This document shows, one piece after another, positions 30,602 through 39,428 of a DNA stretch of 39,710 nucleotides. Position 1 is the first letter of the stretch, and the number at the start of each line of letters is the position of its first letter. Under the pieces are notes generated by a model, which saw only the letters and a program-made list of their open reading frames with translations, was not told the origin of the DNA and made no database searches. The DNA is taken from contig JAPLDT010000077.1 of assembly GCA_026391315.1 (NCBI GenBank), positions 1 to 39,710 on the forward strand, read 5' to 3'. The translations under genes and the position numbers were made by a program. Source of the stretch: Bacteroidia bacterium. GTDB taxonomy: Bacteria > Bacteroidota > Bacteroidia > Bacteroidales > Prolixibacteraceae.

Positions 30602-32293
30602 TTATTTTCCACCTGCAATTATTAGTGCTTCTTTAACTTTTATTCTTTGGCCATTGAGAAAAGCTGCAACAAAGGCATCTTTAATCCCTTCTGATATCAT
30701 TTGATCTCTTAATTTGCAGACATCCTGATAGTTGGTGATATTTCCTACCGTGTACATGACATTGTTTCTTGAGTCGATATGCCTGTCAACTTTCATTAGT
30801 TTGCTGATTCTTAGATATGCTTTTCTGAAAGCAGTCGACTGCAAATCGTTTCTAAAAGAGCCAATTTGTACTTTGAAGACAAGGTTTTCATTGGTTGCAC
30901 TTCTTGCTAAATTTCCAACAGCCGTTTCAACTGATTTTGAGGAGATAATCTGTTCAGGATTCTTTTTTGCAGATGAAACAGTTAACGACTTGGCCGGCTT
31001 GCCGGTCGTTTTGTCGTAAATGACCACAACAGAATTTTTCATTCCTTCACGGATCAGCTGATCCTTCATTCTGGAAGCATCCCGGAAGTTTGTGAAAAGC
31101 CCAACCGTAAATAGGACATATTTTCGCTCATCGGTGTATTTATCGATTTTCCTTAGTTTGCTGATTTTGGCATAGGCCTGTTTAAATGCGGATGACATTG
31201 CACCATTCTTAAATGCTCCAATCTGAACTTTGTAAACCAAAATTTCAGTGTGTGGATTATTTGCCGGAGTTTCAGCGGGAACAACAATTTTCTCGGGTTC
31301 AACCTTGACTGTATCCTTTTTGACACCTGTTTCAGGTACCGTTAATGATGGCTTTTCTGCTTTTTTCTTGTCTTCATTCAGCTTGTTTTCTCTTTCCAAA
31401 ATGGTGGCATTGTATGCGGTGGCCGCTTTTCTCCCTTCCCTTTCCCAAAAGGCCGATTCTTTAACCCGCGACTGTTCGAGGTATTTTTCCCTGTCCCGCA
31501 TCAGTTGGAAAGACTTTTGTTCACAATCTACGATTTGTTGAACCATTCCCAGTCGGGTATCAACTCTTGTAATACGATCATGCACTTTTCTTAAAGAATC
31601 AGTCAAGGCAAGGATGGAATCGTTTTTTCCTGTACACATCCAGGCTTTGGTGAAAAGTATTTTACTTGCTTCGCTGCGAAAATCCTCAATTGAATGGTAG
31701 GCCAGCAATTCATTTACCTGGAAATTAAAGGAAGACTTTTTGAGAGCCTCCGGGATCGGGAAGATCTTTTCGTCAATTTTCGGTGGTGGCTTTAAGATGG
31801 AATCTCCGAAAAGTCCAGTATCTGAAAGTTTTCTTGGTTTGAAAGGATTCGTTTTAGTTTCACACAAACCAACGTAATAGTCATATTGCAGGGATCTTTT
31901 CTCCTGTTTGGATCCGATTTTTGCATATCTATCGTAAAAATCCTTTGCCTCCTCCCACTGTCCGAGTGCATGAAAGTAGATGGCAAGGTAGAAATTGGCG
32001 TTGACAGGAGTCTTGTCGACAACTGAATTTAATAGCGCCTCCTTGGCGGCTGTTTCAAATATGTTGTTCTTTATCAAGGAAACGCCATAATAATAGTTGT
32101 ACATGGCGTTATCGGGATAACTTTGAGCCAGTTTGGCAAAAATCGGAAGCGCTTTTTCAAAATTACCTTGTTGAAAATAATCAATTCCAAGGGTCTCTTT
32201 GCCTACCGTTTGTTGTCCGAAAGACAAATTGAACTGGAGCAAAACAAGGGAGCAGAGAGCCAGAATACGTTTTAAAAGCAAAACTTTGTTCAT
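30602..32293 (-). CDS. TPR protein with two C-terminal SPOR domains, exported
   Basis: A 563-residue protein with a signal peptide (ending LSFGQQ). About 33-150 are tetratricopeptide-like repeats (LGIDYFQQGNFEKALPIF). A helical, charged middle (about 230-320) ends in a Pro/Val/Glu linker. Two SPOR-type domains follow: YKVQIGAFKNGAMSSAF...FTVGLFTNFRDASRMKDQL (about 350-425) and FKVQIGSFRNDLQSTAF...YTVGNITNYQDVCKLRDQM (about 468-545). SPOR domains bind denuded peptidoglycan glycans at division sites, so an envelope or septal role is likely. The two SPOR copies are similar along their length, indicating an internal duplication. A good -7 box lies just upstream. Confidence 0.88.
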   Translation of the reverse strand: MNKVLLLKRILALCSLVLLQFNLSFGQQTVGKETLGIDYFQQGNFEKALPIFAKLAQSYPDNAMYNYYYGVSLIKNNIFETAAKEALLNSVVDKTPVNANFYLAIYFHALGQWEEAKDFYDRYAKIGSKQEKRSLQYDYYVGLCETKTNPFKPRKLSDTGLFGDSILKPPPKIDEKIFPIPEALKKSSFNFQVNELLAYHSIEDFRSEASKILFTKAWMCTGKNDSILALTDSLRKVHDRITRVDTRLGMVQQIVDCEQKSFQLMRDREKYLEQSRVKESAFWEREGRKAATAYNATILERENKLNEDKKKAEKPSLTVPETGVKKDTVKVEPEKIVVPAETPANNPHTEILVYKVQIGAFKNGAMSSAFKQAYAKISKLRKIDKYTDERKYVLFTVGLFTNFRDASRMKDQLIREGMKNSVVVIYDKTTGKPAKSLTVSSAKKNPEQIISSKSVETAVGNLARSATNENLVFKVQIGSFRNDLQSTAFRKAYLRISKLMKVDRHIDSRNNVMYTVGNITNYQDVCKLRDQMISEGIKDAFVAAFLNGQRIKVKEALIIAGGK

Positions 32294-32327
32294 GCTGTTT
32301 TTCTATGCAGAATCGGGTCTAAAAATA

Positions 32328-32335
32328 CAAATTTA
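32328..32335 (-). promoter_or_regulatory. -7 promoter element for the TPR/SPOR gene
   Basis: On the minus strand the sequence TAAATTTG is an exact TAnnTTTG match, 35 nt before the ATG at 32293. No strong TTTG is seen at the -33 position. Confidence 0.45.
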
Positions 32336-32384
32336 ACCCATTTGTAACGAACTGGCAGATTAATTGATTTTTTAACCTCACGGA

Positions 32385-32416
32385 TTTCGGAAAGTGGTCG
32401 GATTCACGTAAATTTG
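32385..32416 (+). promoter_or_regulatory. Promoter candidate for bcp-recA
   Basis: TTTC (32385-32388), 20 nt, then TAAATTTG (32409-32416), an exact match to the Bacteroidota -7 box. It lies 30 nt before the bcp ATG. With the oppositely oriented identical box at 32328-32335 it makes a compact divergent promoter pair. Confidence 0.55.
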
Positions 32417-32445
32417 TATGGTATACATTTTTTATAAAATCAGAC

Positions 32446-32910
32446 ATGGAACAATTGACAGAGGGCATGGCTGCTCCTCATTTCGGGGGGATAACCCAGG
32501 AAGGAAAGACCATCTCGCTTGGTGATTTTAAAGGTAAAAAGTTGATTCTCTATTTTTATCCGAAGGACAATACCCCCGGATGCACAGCTGAATCCTGTAA
32601 TCTGAGCGAAAATTATGATTATTGGTTGTCGAAAGGAGTGGATGTTGTTGGCGTTAGTCCGGACAGCAGTGCCTCACACCAAAAATTCATTGAAAAATTT
32701 GCATTAAGGTTCTCTTTGATTGCCGACACCGGGAAGAAAATCCTGCAGGATTATGGCGTATGGGGTGAAAAGATGAATTATGGAAAGAGTTATATGGGTG
32801 TCATCCGGACGACCTTTTTGATTGATGAAAAGGGGATAATTGAGAAGATTTTTAGGAAGGTGGATACCAAAGATCACACCAATCAGATTATAAAAGAGCT
32901 AAAATTTTAA
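32446..32910 (+). CDS. bcp: Thioredoxin-dependent thiol peroxidase (Bcp/PrxQ)
   Basis: Reduces hydroperoxides with thioredoxin. The 154-residue peroxiredoxin has [20 protein letters not shown] (37-56) with the peroxidatic Cys46 and the resolving Cys51 five residues later, the atypical 2-Cys arrangement of the BCP/PrxQ group. [17 protein letters not shown] and a late [16 protein letters not shown] also fit. No signal peptide is present. It is followed by recA after 11 nt, a pairing that suggests one transcript and a link between oxidative stress and DNA repair; the latter is inference. Confidence 0.95.
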   Translation: MEQLTEGMAAPHFGGITQEGKTISLGDFKGKKLILYFYPKDNTPGCTAESCNLSENYDYWLSKGVDVVGVSPDSSASHQKFIEKFALRFSLIADTGKKILQDYGVWGEKMNYGKSYMGVIRTTFLIDEKGIIEKIFRKVDTKDHTNQIIKELKF

Positions 32911-32921
32911 TTCAAACAGAA

Positions 32922-33962
32922 ATGGCGAAAGATGATGTAAAAGCAGCAGCTGCTGACAAGGCAGTAAATCTTGAGAAATTGAAGGCATTGCAGCTGACGA
33001 TGGATAAGATTGAGAAAAGTTATGGAAAGGGTTCCATCATGCGTTTGGGTGACAGACCAGTTGATGACGTTGCTGCGATCAGCTCCGGATCCATCGCGCT
33101 GGATTTGGCTCTGGGCATTGGGGGATATCCCAAAGGCAGGGTTATTGAGATTTTTGGTCCTGAATCTTCGGGTAAAACAACATTGGCCATTCATGCCATT
33201 GCAGAAGCCCAGAAACAGGGTGGCATTGCCGCGATCATCGATGCAGAGCATGCTTTTGATCCGGGTTATGCTACCAAATTGGGTGTAAACATCAATGAAT
33301 TGCTGATTTCCCAACCAGACAATGGCGAACAGGCGCTCGAAATTGCGGATAACCTGATTCGTTCAGGAGCGATCGACATTATCGTCATTGACTCTGTCGC
33401 GGCTTTGACTCCAAAGGCAGAAATCGAAGGTGAGATGGGTGATTCGAAAATGGGACTGCAGGCCAGATTGATGTCTCAGGCCCTTCGTAAATTAACCGCA
33501 AGTATCAGTAAGACAAAGACATGCTGTATCTTTATCAACCAGTTGCGCGAAAAGATTGGAGTCATGTTTGGTAACCCTGAAACCACAACCGGAGGGAATG
33601 CCCTTAAATTTTATGCTTCTGTCAGGTTGGATATCCGAAAAATTGGTCAGTTGAAAGACGGAGAAGAGGTGCAGGGAAACCATACCCGGGTAAAAGTCGT
33701 TAAGAATAAAATCGCTCCCCCATTCAGAAAAGCAGAATTTGACATCATCTTTGGTGAGGGAATCTCCAAAACAGGTGAGATCATCGATTTGGGTGTTGAA
33801 TTGAACATTATTAAGAAGAGCGGCTCCTGGTTCAGTTATGGAGAGACCAAGCTTGGACAGGGACGTGAATCTGTGAAAGCGCTGCTAATCGACAATCCTG
33901 AACTATCGGAAGAGATTGAAAAGAAGATCATCGCCAATTATACACCTTCACTCGAAAAATAG
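32922..33962 (+). CDS. recA: Recombinase RecA
   Basis: Strand exchange in homologous recombination and SOS induction. The 346-residue protein has the Walker [10 protein letters not shown] (79-87), the Walker [21 protein letters not shown], the loop region [20 protein letters not shown], and [20 protein letters not shown]. All are typical, and the length is standard. There is no intein or insertion. The C-terminus ([20 protein letters not shown]) is short and less acidic than in E. coli. No LexA-like box is visible upstream because the gene is only 11 nt from bcp; control is probably from the promoter at 32385-32416. Confidence 0.98.
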   Translation: MAKDDVKAAAADKAVNLEKLKALQLTMDKIEKSYGKGSIMRLGDRPVDDVAAISSGSIALDLALGIGGYPKGRVIEIFGPESSGKTTLAIHAIAEAQKQGGIAAIIDAEHAFDPGYATKLGVNINELLISQPDNGEQALEIADNLIRSGAIDIIVIDSVAALTPKAEIEGEMGDSKMGLQARLMSQALRKLTASISKTKTCCIFINQLREKIGVMFGNPETTTGGNALKFYASVRLDIRKIGQLKDGEEVQGNHTRVKVVKNKIAPPFRKAEFDIIFGEGISKTGEIIDLGVELNIIKKSGSWFSYGETKLGQGRESVKALLIDNPELSEEIEKKIIANYTPSLEK

Positions 33963-34081
33963 GCTTACAGGCCATTTGCCGGGACGAGAGAGTTGATTCA
34001 TAAACTAATTTGAGGTGGACCTTTCAAACTTATTGTGTTCGCCTGAGATAAGTTATTGTTAAAATAAACACTAAATCTGGA

Positions 34082-34110
34082 CCGAAACAGCCACGGTTCG
34101 GATTTTTTTT
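34082..34110 (+). terminator. Weak rho-independent terminator between recA and thrA
   Basis: CCGAA (34082-34086), a 10-nt loop, TTCGG (34097-34101) and a run of eight T (34103-34110). It lies 120 nt after the recA stop and 47 nt before the thrA ATG. It could end the bcp-recA transcript or act as an attenuator for the threonine genes; I see no short leader frame with threonine codons. Confidence 0.5.
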
Positions 34111-34156
34111 GGACATTTGCAGCGAGACTGATGTGATAAATCGTAATTCAGAAGGG

Positions 34157-36583
34157 ATGAAAGTTATAAAATTTGGAGGAACATCTGTCGGTTCCGCTGA
34201 AAATGTAAAGAAAATCGACGAAATAGTTCGGAATCAACAATCGGATCTGATCGTTGTAGTTAGTGCTGTTGGCGGTGTCACTGATATGCTGCTGGCCGCA
34301 GCCAATGCAGGTGCCCAGGGCAATGAAGTCAATCCTTTGCTGGAGGAGATATGGGATCGTCACGAGAAGATCATGACTGCTCTTTTTGATGAGAAAACCC
34401 TGGGTAAGGTGAAAGTGAAGATGAAAATCCTCTTCGATGAACTTGAGAAGATTCTTCAGGGGATTCGTTTGATAGGGGAACTTACGCCCAAAACACTCGA
34501 CAAGGTGATGGGTTTTGGCGAACGGCTCTCTTCCCAGTTTATTTCCAGATACCTGGATGCTGAACTCATCGATAGTGCGGCCCTCATCCGTACAGATAAA
34601 AACCATGGCCGGGCCAATGTTGATTTCAATACCACTTATGAGCTTATCGGCAAAAACTGTGGCGGCTTAAAGCGGTTGGCCGTGGCGCCCGGCTTTATTT
34701 CCTCTGCCTCCGACGGAACCATGACCACACTGGGAAGAGGTGGCTCTGATTATACCGCAGCGCTATTTGCCGCTGCCCTCAATGCAGAAAAACTGGAGAT
34801 CTGGACTGATGTAGACGGTTTCATGACGGCCGATCCACGGGTAATCAGCAAGGCATATCCCATTCCTCAGCTAACCTACAGCGAAGCGCTGGAGCTGTCG
34901 CATTTTGGTGCTAAAGTGATCTATCCGCCTACCATTTTACCCGTATACCAAAAATCGATACCTGTTCAGATTAAAAATACCATGAATCCTTCAGCAGAAG
35001 GAACATTGATCGGAAATGTAAAACATTTGGGAGCTGAGCATCCCATCAAAGGGATCTCCTCCATCGATGGAATTTCGCTCTTTACCGTTCAGGGACTTGG
35101 AATGGTTGGTGTAACCGGTATTGCCATGAGGCTTTTTGGCGCTCTTGCCAAGGAGGAGATTAACGTCATCCTGATTTCACAGGCTTCCTCCGAGAATTCG
35201 ATCAGCTTTGCCATCGACTCGACCAGGGGAAAAGCTGCAGAAGCCGGCATTCAGCAGGAATTTGAACGCGAAATAGCTTCCGGCCTGATCAATAAAATCA
35301 GTAGTGAAGAGGATCTTTGCATCATTGCCATCGTGGGCGAGAACATGAAGCATTCGGCTGGTATTGCAGGAAAACTGTTTTACACGATAGGTAAAAATGG
35401 TATCAATGTAGTTGCCATCGCGCAGGGAGCATCCGAACAGAATATCTCCTGGGTGGTCAAGAAATCAGACCTGCGGAAAACGCTCAACGTTGTTCATGAA
35501 TCCTTTTTCCTTTCACCATTTATTGAACTGAATCTCTTTTTGGTGGGGATTGGAACAGTTGGCAGAGACCTGATAACCCAGATTAGTCAACAGCAGCAAA
35601 AGCTTCAGAACGAACACAGATTGAAACTTCGCATATGTGGAGTTGTCAATTCACGGAAGATGGCCTTCGATCGCGAAGGATTTGATCCCTCTTCGATTGC
35701 GCAAATTCTCTCGGGTGAGGCTGCTGAAAAATCTGATATGAAGCAGTTTTGCAAACAAATGATCGAAATGAACCTGTTCAATTCTGTTTTTGTCGATTGC
35801 ACGGCAGAAAAAAAGGTGGCAGATCAGTACCATACGATTCTTAACAATTATATCTCCATTGTTGCCGCAAACAAAGTGGCGGCATCATCCGAATACAATG
35901 CCTACCGTGAGTTGAAAGAGCTGGCTGCCAACCACGGAGTCAAGTATCTTTTTGAAACCAATGTTGGGGCTGGCTTGCCGTTGATCTCAACCATCAATGA
36001 CCTCAAACGATCGGGCGACCGTATTGTCCGCATTGAGGCGGTTTTATCGGGAACACTCAATTACATCTTCAACACCCTTAGCAGTGAAATCCCTCTCAGT
36101 ACTGCCATCCGCCTCTCCAAAGAGAAGGGATTTTCGGAGCCAGATCCAAGGATTGATCTCAGCGGTGTTGACGTAGTCAGAAAGCTGGTGATCCTCGGCA
36201 GAGAGTCGGGTTACAAGCTAAGTCAGGAGGAGGTCATACAAAATCGATTTATCCCGGATCGCTATTTCAATTCTACCCTGGAAGATTTCTGGAGAGACAT
36301 TCATGAAATGGATGCACATTTTGAGGCAGAAAGATTAGTGCTTGAAATGGACAAGAAAAAATGGCGCTTCGTAGGTGTGCTGGACGAGGGGCGTGCCTCT
36401 GTTTCACTACAATCTGTAGGACCAGGCCATCCTTTTTATGATCTTGAAGGAAGCAACAACATTGTGCTCTTAACCACTGAACGTTACAATGAATCTCCGA
36501 TGCTCATCAAAGGCTACGGAGCTGGGGCCGCAGTTACGGCTGCCGGAGTGTTCGCGGATCTGATCAAGGTTGCGAATATCTGA
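34157..36583 (+). CDS. thrA: Bifunctional aspartokinase / homoserine dehydrogenase
   Basis: Catalyses the first and third steps from aspartate to threonine and methionine. I start at the ATG 34157, because MKVIKFGGTSVGSAENVKKI is the conserved aspartokinase N-terminus; an upstream extension to 34109 is unconserved. Layout of the 808 residues: aspartokinase domain (1 to about 290, with GRGGSDYTAALFAAAL and LEIWTDVDGFMTADPR), ACT regulatory domains (about 310-460, IAIVGENMKHSAGIAGKLF), then homoserine dehydrogenase (about 465-808) with NAD(P)-binding FLVGIGTVGRDLI, AANKVAASSEY, FETNVGAGLPLI and VLSGTLNYIFNTL. Threonine feedback through the ACT domains is expected for this family. It leads a set with a putative homoserine kinase and thrC. 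Confidence 0.96.
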   Translation: MKVIKFGGTSVGSAENVKKIDEIVRNQQSDLIVVVSAVGGVTDMLLAAANAGAQGNEVNPLLEEIWDRHEKIMTALFDEKTLGKVKVKMKILFDELEKILQGIRLIGELTPKTLDKVMGFGERLSSQFISRYLDAELIDSAALIRTDKNHGRANVDFNTTYELIGKNCGGLKRLAVAPGFISSASDGTMTTLGRGGSDYTAALFAAALNAEKLEIWTDVDGFMTADPRVISKAYPIPQLTYSEALELSHFGAKVIYPPTILPVYQKSIPVQIKNTMNPSAEGTLIGNVKHLGAEHPIKGISSIDGISLFTVQGLGMVGVTGIAMRLFGALAKEEINVILISQASSENSISFAIDSTRGKAAEAGIQQEFEREIASGLINKISSEEDLCIIAIVGENMKHSAGIAGKLFYTIGKNGINVVAIAQGASEQNISWVVKKSDLRKTLNVVHESFFLSPFIELNLFLVGIGTVGRDLITQISQQQQKLQNEHRLKLRICGVVNSRKMAFDREGFDPSSIAQILSGEAAEKSDMKQFCKQMIEMNLFNSVFVDCTAEKKVADQYHTILNNYISIVAANKVAASSEYNAYRELKELAANHGVKYLFETNVGAGLPLISTINDLKRSGDRIVRIEAVLSGTLNYIFNTLSSEIPLSTAIRLSKEKGFSEPDPRIDLSGVDVVRKLVILGRESGYKLSQEEVIQNRFIPDRYFNSTLEDFWRDIHEMDAHFEAERLVLEMDKKKWRFVGVLDEGRASVSLQSVGPGHPFYDLEGSNNIVLLTTERYNESPMLIKGYGAGAAVTAAGVFADLIKVANI

Positions 36584-36648
36584 AATGTTTGAAATGTTTG
36601 AAGGGTTTAAAATGTTTAAAAAGTTTGAAGGTTTGAAAAGTTTGAGAC
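36584..36648 (+). repeat. AT-rich 9-bp-period repeat (TGAAATGTT units)
   Basis: About seven units of a degenerate 9-mer (TGAAATGTT, TGAAGGGTT, TAAAATGTT, TAAAAAGTT, TGAAAAGTT) directly after the thrA stop. The same blocks occur inverted at 14545-14583. Confidence 0.65.
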
Positions 36649-36684
36649 ATTATTTAGGGTTTTTATTTAATGAGGATCTCTTAG

Positions 36685-36735
36685 TCACCCAGTCCCCTAG
36701 TCTCCCTGTCTCCCCCTCTCCCCCTCTTTCCTCGA
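36685..36735 (+). repeat. Pyrimidine-rich short-period repeat (AGTCnCCC units)
   Basis: Degenerate 8-9-mers AGTCACCC / AGTCCCCT / AGTCTCCCT / GTCTCCCCC / TCTCCCCC follow one another. The plus strand is almost purely C and T. With the preceding repeat this fills most of the 212-nt gap (36584-36795) between thrA and the next gene. Confidence 0.65.
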
Positions 36736-36795
36736 ATAACCTTTCTCATTTCAATCCGTAAAAATTAAAATAAAAGAGAAAAGTTAATTATTGAA

Positions 36796-38004
36796 ATGAA
36801 GTATATTATTTTACTGGGCGATGGCATGTCTGATCAGCCTGAAGCTGAATTTGGAGGAAAGACCCCGCTCATGGCAGCCCGAAAACCCAACATGGACCTT
36901 CTTGCAAAAATGGGTCGCAGCGGGGTACTGAAAACCATTCCTGATTCCCTCCATCCAGGCAGCGAAGTGGCCAACCTGGCTGTTCTTGGGTACGACGTTG
37001 AGGCAGTATACGAGGGCCGTGGCGTCATCGAGGCTGCCAGCATTGGCGTTGAGCTTCAGGAAGGCGATCTGGCAATGCGTTGCAATCTGGTGACACTCAC
37101 CGGTGATATCATTCTGAACCACTCGGCAGGTCACATTTCCACTGAAGAGGCGGATCAACTGATCCAACACCTGAACGAACACCTGGGTAATGATCGGGTT
37201 CGTTTTTATACAGGCGTTTCTTACCGCCACCTGCTTGTCATCAAAGGAGGCAACAAGAATGTTACGTGTATACCGCCGCATGATGTTCCGGGGAAAAAAT
37301 ATCATCCATTGCTGCCAAAAGCTACCAATAGCTCAGGCCAGGAAACAGCTCAGCTTTTGAATGAACTGATCAGTCGTTCCAATGAATTGCTTGAAAATCA
37401 CCCGGTAAATCTTACCAGGAAGTCGCTTGGCAAAGTTCCTGCCAACTCCATCTGGCCATGGTCTCCTGGATACAAACCTGCCATGAAGAGTTTGAAGGAG
37501 CTCTTTGGTATTCAGCACGGCGCTGTGATCTCAGCAGTCGACCTGATTCAGGGCATCGGTGTCTATGCCGGACTCGATGTGATCAAAGTCGAGGGTGCGA
37601 CCGGTCTCTATACCACCAATTACGAAGGAAAGGCAGAGGCGGCCATCAAAGCGCTTGAAGACCACGATTTCGTTTACCTGCACGTGGAGGCGAGCGATGA
37701 AGCGGGTCACGAAGGCGATTACGAGTTAAAACTTCGTTGCATTGAATACCTCGATCAACGTATCCTCAAACAGCTAATGGAAGTTTGCTCAAAAATGAAA
37801 GAGCCCGTGACTATTGCCATGTTGCCTGATCATCCAACCCCCTGGAAACTTCGAACGCACACCAGGGATGCAGTTCCATTCACCATCTATCGTCCGGGAA
37901 CGGAACCGGATGCGGTCGATCGTTACGACGAAGCGGCTACCAAACAAGGAAGCTACGGCTTGCTTAGCGGCAAAGAGTTTATGGAAGCGCTTTTGAAAGC
38001 TTGA
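36796..38004 (+). CDS. Putative homoserine kinase, phosphoglycerate-mutase-like (alkaline phosphatase superfamily)
   Basis: A 402-residue protein of the archaeal-type, cofactor-independent phosphoglycerate mutase (ApgM) family. It has YIILLGDGMSDQP (3-15, metal-binding Asp), HPGSEVANLAVLGYD (about 53-67, with the nucleophile Ser), GRGVIEAASIGVEL, HVEASDEAGHEGD (metal ligands) and LPDHPTPWKLRTHTRDAVPF. In Bacteroidota, members encoded between thrA and thrC have been proposed to be the homoserine kinase that replaces ThrB, and this gene has exactly that place. No GHMP-type ThrB is seen here. Glycolytic phosphoglycerate mutase remains the alternative. Spacers of 212 and 115 nt to its neighbours are filled with short repeats. 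Confidence 0.85.
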   Translation: MKYIILLGDGMSDQPEAEFGGKTPLMAARKPNMDLLAKMGRSGVLKTIPDSLHPGSEVANLAVLGYDVEAVYEGRGVIEAASIGVELQEGDLAMRCNLVTLTGDIILNHSAGHISTEEADQLIQHLNEHLGNDRVRFYTGVSYRHLLVIKGGNKNVTCIPPHDVPGKKYHPLLPKATNSSGQETAQLLNELISRSNELLENHPVNLTRKSLGKVPANSIWPWSPGYKPAMKSLKELFGIQHGAVISAVDLIQGIGVYAGLDVIKVEGATGLYTTNYEGKAEAAIKALEDHDFVYLHVEASDEAGHEGDYELKLRCIEYLDQRILKQLMEVCSKMKEPVTIAMLPDHPTPWKLRTHTRDAVPFTIYRPGTEPDAVDRYDEAATKQGSYGLLSGKEFMEALLKA

Positions 38005-38029
38005 ACTAATTAACGAAAGTGGAAGATAT

Positions 38030-38104
38030 GAGATATGAGTTTAAGAAAATCAAGATTCGAGCGTTCTTCACTTTATCCTTTTTACTTTATCCTTTATCCT
38101 TCTA
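38030..38104 (+). repeat. Short-period repeats between the kinase and thrC
   Basis: GATATGAG repeated at 38026-38040, then ACTTTATCCTTTTTACTTTA-type units at about 38071-38104 with ATCCTTTATCCTT. No gene; too degenerate to call a regulatory role. Confidence 0.5.
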
Positions 38105-38119
38105 AATGAACATTTTGGA

Positions 38120-39415
38120 ATGAAATATTACAGTACGAATAGGCTTTCGCCGGAAGTTGATCTCCGAACTGCTGTCACCAAAGGCCTTGCGCCAGATCGT
38201 GGTTTGTATATGCCTGAAACCATCAGCGAGCTTGATCCCGTCTTTTTCGCGCAGTTGGGAACCCTGACATTTCAGGAGATGGCCTATCGGGTGGCAGTTA
38301 AATTTTTTGGGGAGGATATCCCTTCCGAAAAGCTGAAGGAGATCGTTTACGAAACACTCAGTTTCAATACGCCGCTTGTTGAGGTGGAACCTTCAATCTA
38401 TTCACTGGAGTTGTTCCATGGTCCCACACTTGCATTCAAGGATGTAGGTGCGCGTTTCATGGCCCGGATACTGGCTCATTTCCTATCGGAGGAGAAGCAG
38501 ACCGTTCATGTTTTGGTTGCTACTTCAGGTGATACCGGTAGTGCCGTTGCCAACGGCTTCCTGGGTATTGAAGGAATCAAGGTGCTTGTACTTTATCCCA
38601 AAGGTAAAGTGAGTGAGATCCAGGAGAAGCAGTTTGTTACATTGGGTCAGAATATCACGGCCCTCGAGGTGGATGGTTCTTTTGACGATTGTCAGACTCT
38701 GGTGAAGTCTGCCTTCATGGATGAGGAACTGCAACGAAAAATGGTGCTTACCTCTGCCAATTCGATTAACGTAGCCCGTTTCCTGCCGCAGGCATTTTAC
38801 TACTTCAACGCGGTTGCCCAATTGAAAGAGAAGCACAAAAAGATAGTATTCTCCGTACCCAGCGGGAATTTCGGCAACCTTACTGCCGGACTGATTGCCA
38901 AAAGGATGGGGTTGCCCGTTTCCCGCTTTATTGCTGCCAACAATAGCAATGATGTGGTTTGTAATTATCTGCATACAGGAGTTTACAAAACCAAACCCTC
39001 CGTTCAGACCATTGCCAATGCCATGGACGTTGGTGATCCAAGCAATTTTGCCCGGATCCTTGATCTTTTCGGACATGACCATACCTGGATAAGTGGTGTG
39101 ATGAGCGGAACATCCTACACCGACGGCCAGATTAAAGAGAGCTTAGCATCCTGCTACAAACATACCGGATACCTTTGCGATCCACACGGAGCTGTGGCTT
39201 ACCGGGCCTTGAAAGAACAGCTTCAACCCGATGAACTTGGCATCTTTCTGGAAACAGCTGATCCGGCTAAATTTACCGAAACCGTAGAGGAGATTGTCGG
39301 CAAGGGAAATGTGCCAATGCCTGAACGACTGCACGAATTCATGAAAGGAAAGAAGAAGACGGTGGAGATGGGGGTGGAGTTTGAGAAGTTTAAGAAATAT
39401 TTGCTTTCAATTTGA
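38120..39415 (+). CDS. thrC: Threonine synthase
   Basis: Converts O-phosphohomoserine to threonine with pyridoxal phosphate. The 431-residue protein starts with the threonine synthase N-terminal segment (MKYYSTNRLSPEVDLRTAV) and GLAPDRGLYMPE, and has the PLP-lysine block HGPTLAFKDVGARFMA (100-115, K107), VATSGDTGSAVANGF (phosphate/PLP loop), SANSINVARFLPQ and VPSGNFGNLTAG. This is the longer class related to yeast and E. coli forms. It closes the thrA, putative homoserine kinase, thrC set, covering aspartate semialdehyde to threonine apart from aspartate-semialdehyde dehydrogenase. Confidence 0.96.
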   Translation: MKYYSTNRLSPEVDLRTAVTKGLAPDRGLYMPETISELDPVFFAQLGTLTFQEMAYRVAVKFFGEDIPSEKLKEIVYETLSFNTPLVEVEPSIYSLELFHGPTLAFKDVGARFMARILAHFLSEEKQTVHVLVATSGDTGSAVANGFLGIEGIKVLVLYPKGKVSEIQEKQFVTLGQNITALEVDGSFDDCQTLVKSAFMDEELQRKMVLTSANSINVARFLPQAFYYFNAVAQLKEKHKKIVFSVPSGNFGNLTAGLIAKRMGLPVSRFIAANNSNDVVCNYLHTGVYKTKPSVQTIANAMDVGDPSNFARILDLFGHDHTWISGVMSGTSYTDGQIKESLASCYKHTGYLCDPHGAVAYRALKEQLQPDELGIFLETADPAKFTETVEEIVGKGNVPMPERLHEFMKGKKKTVEMGVEFEKFKKYLLSI

Positions 39416-39428
39416 GCGTAAATTTATA

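Noticed and set aside
36570-36761. 63-codon frame after thrA with MFEMFEGFKMF-like repeats
   Set aside because: It is a translation of the 9-bp-period and C/T-rich repeats, not a gene.
36811-37305. 164-codon minus-strand frame inside the putative homoserine kinase
   Set aside because: Antisense shadow; no domain pattern.
38525-39082. 185-codon minus-strand frame inside thrC
   Set aside because: Antisense shadow of a clearly conserved gene.
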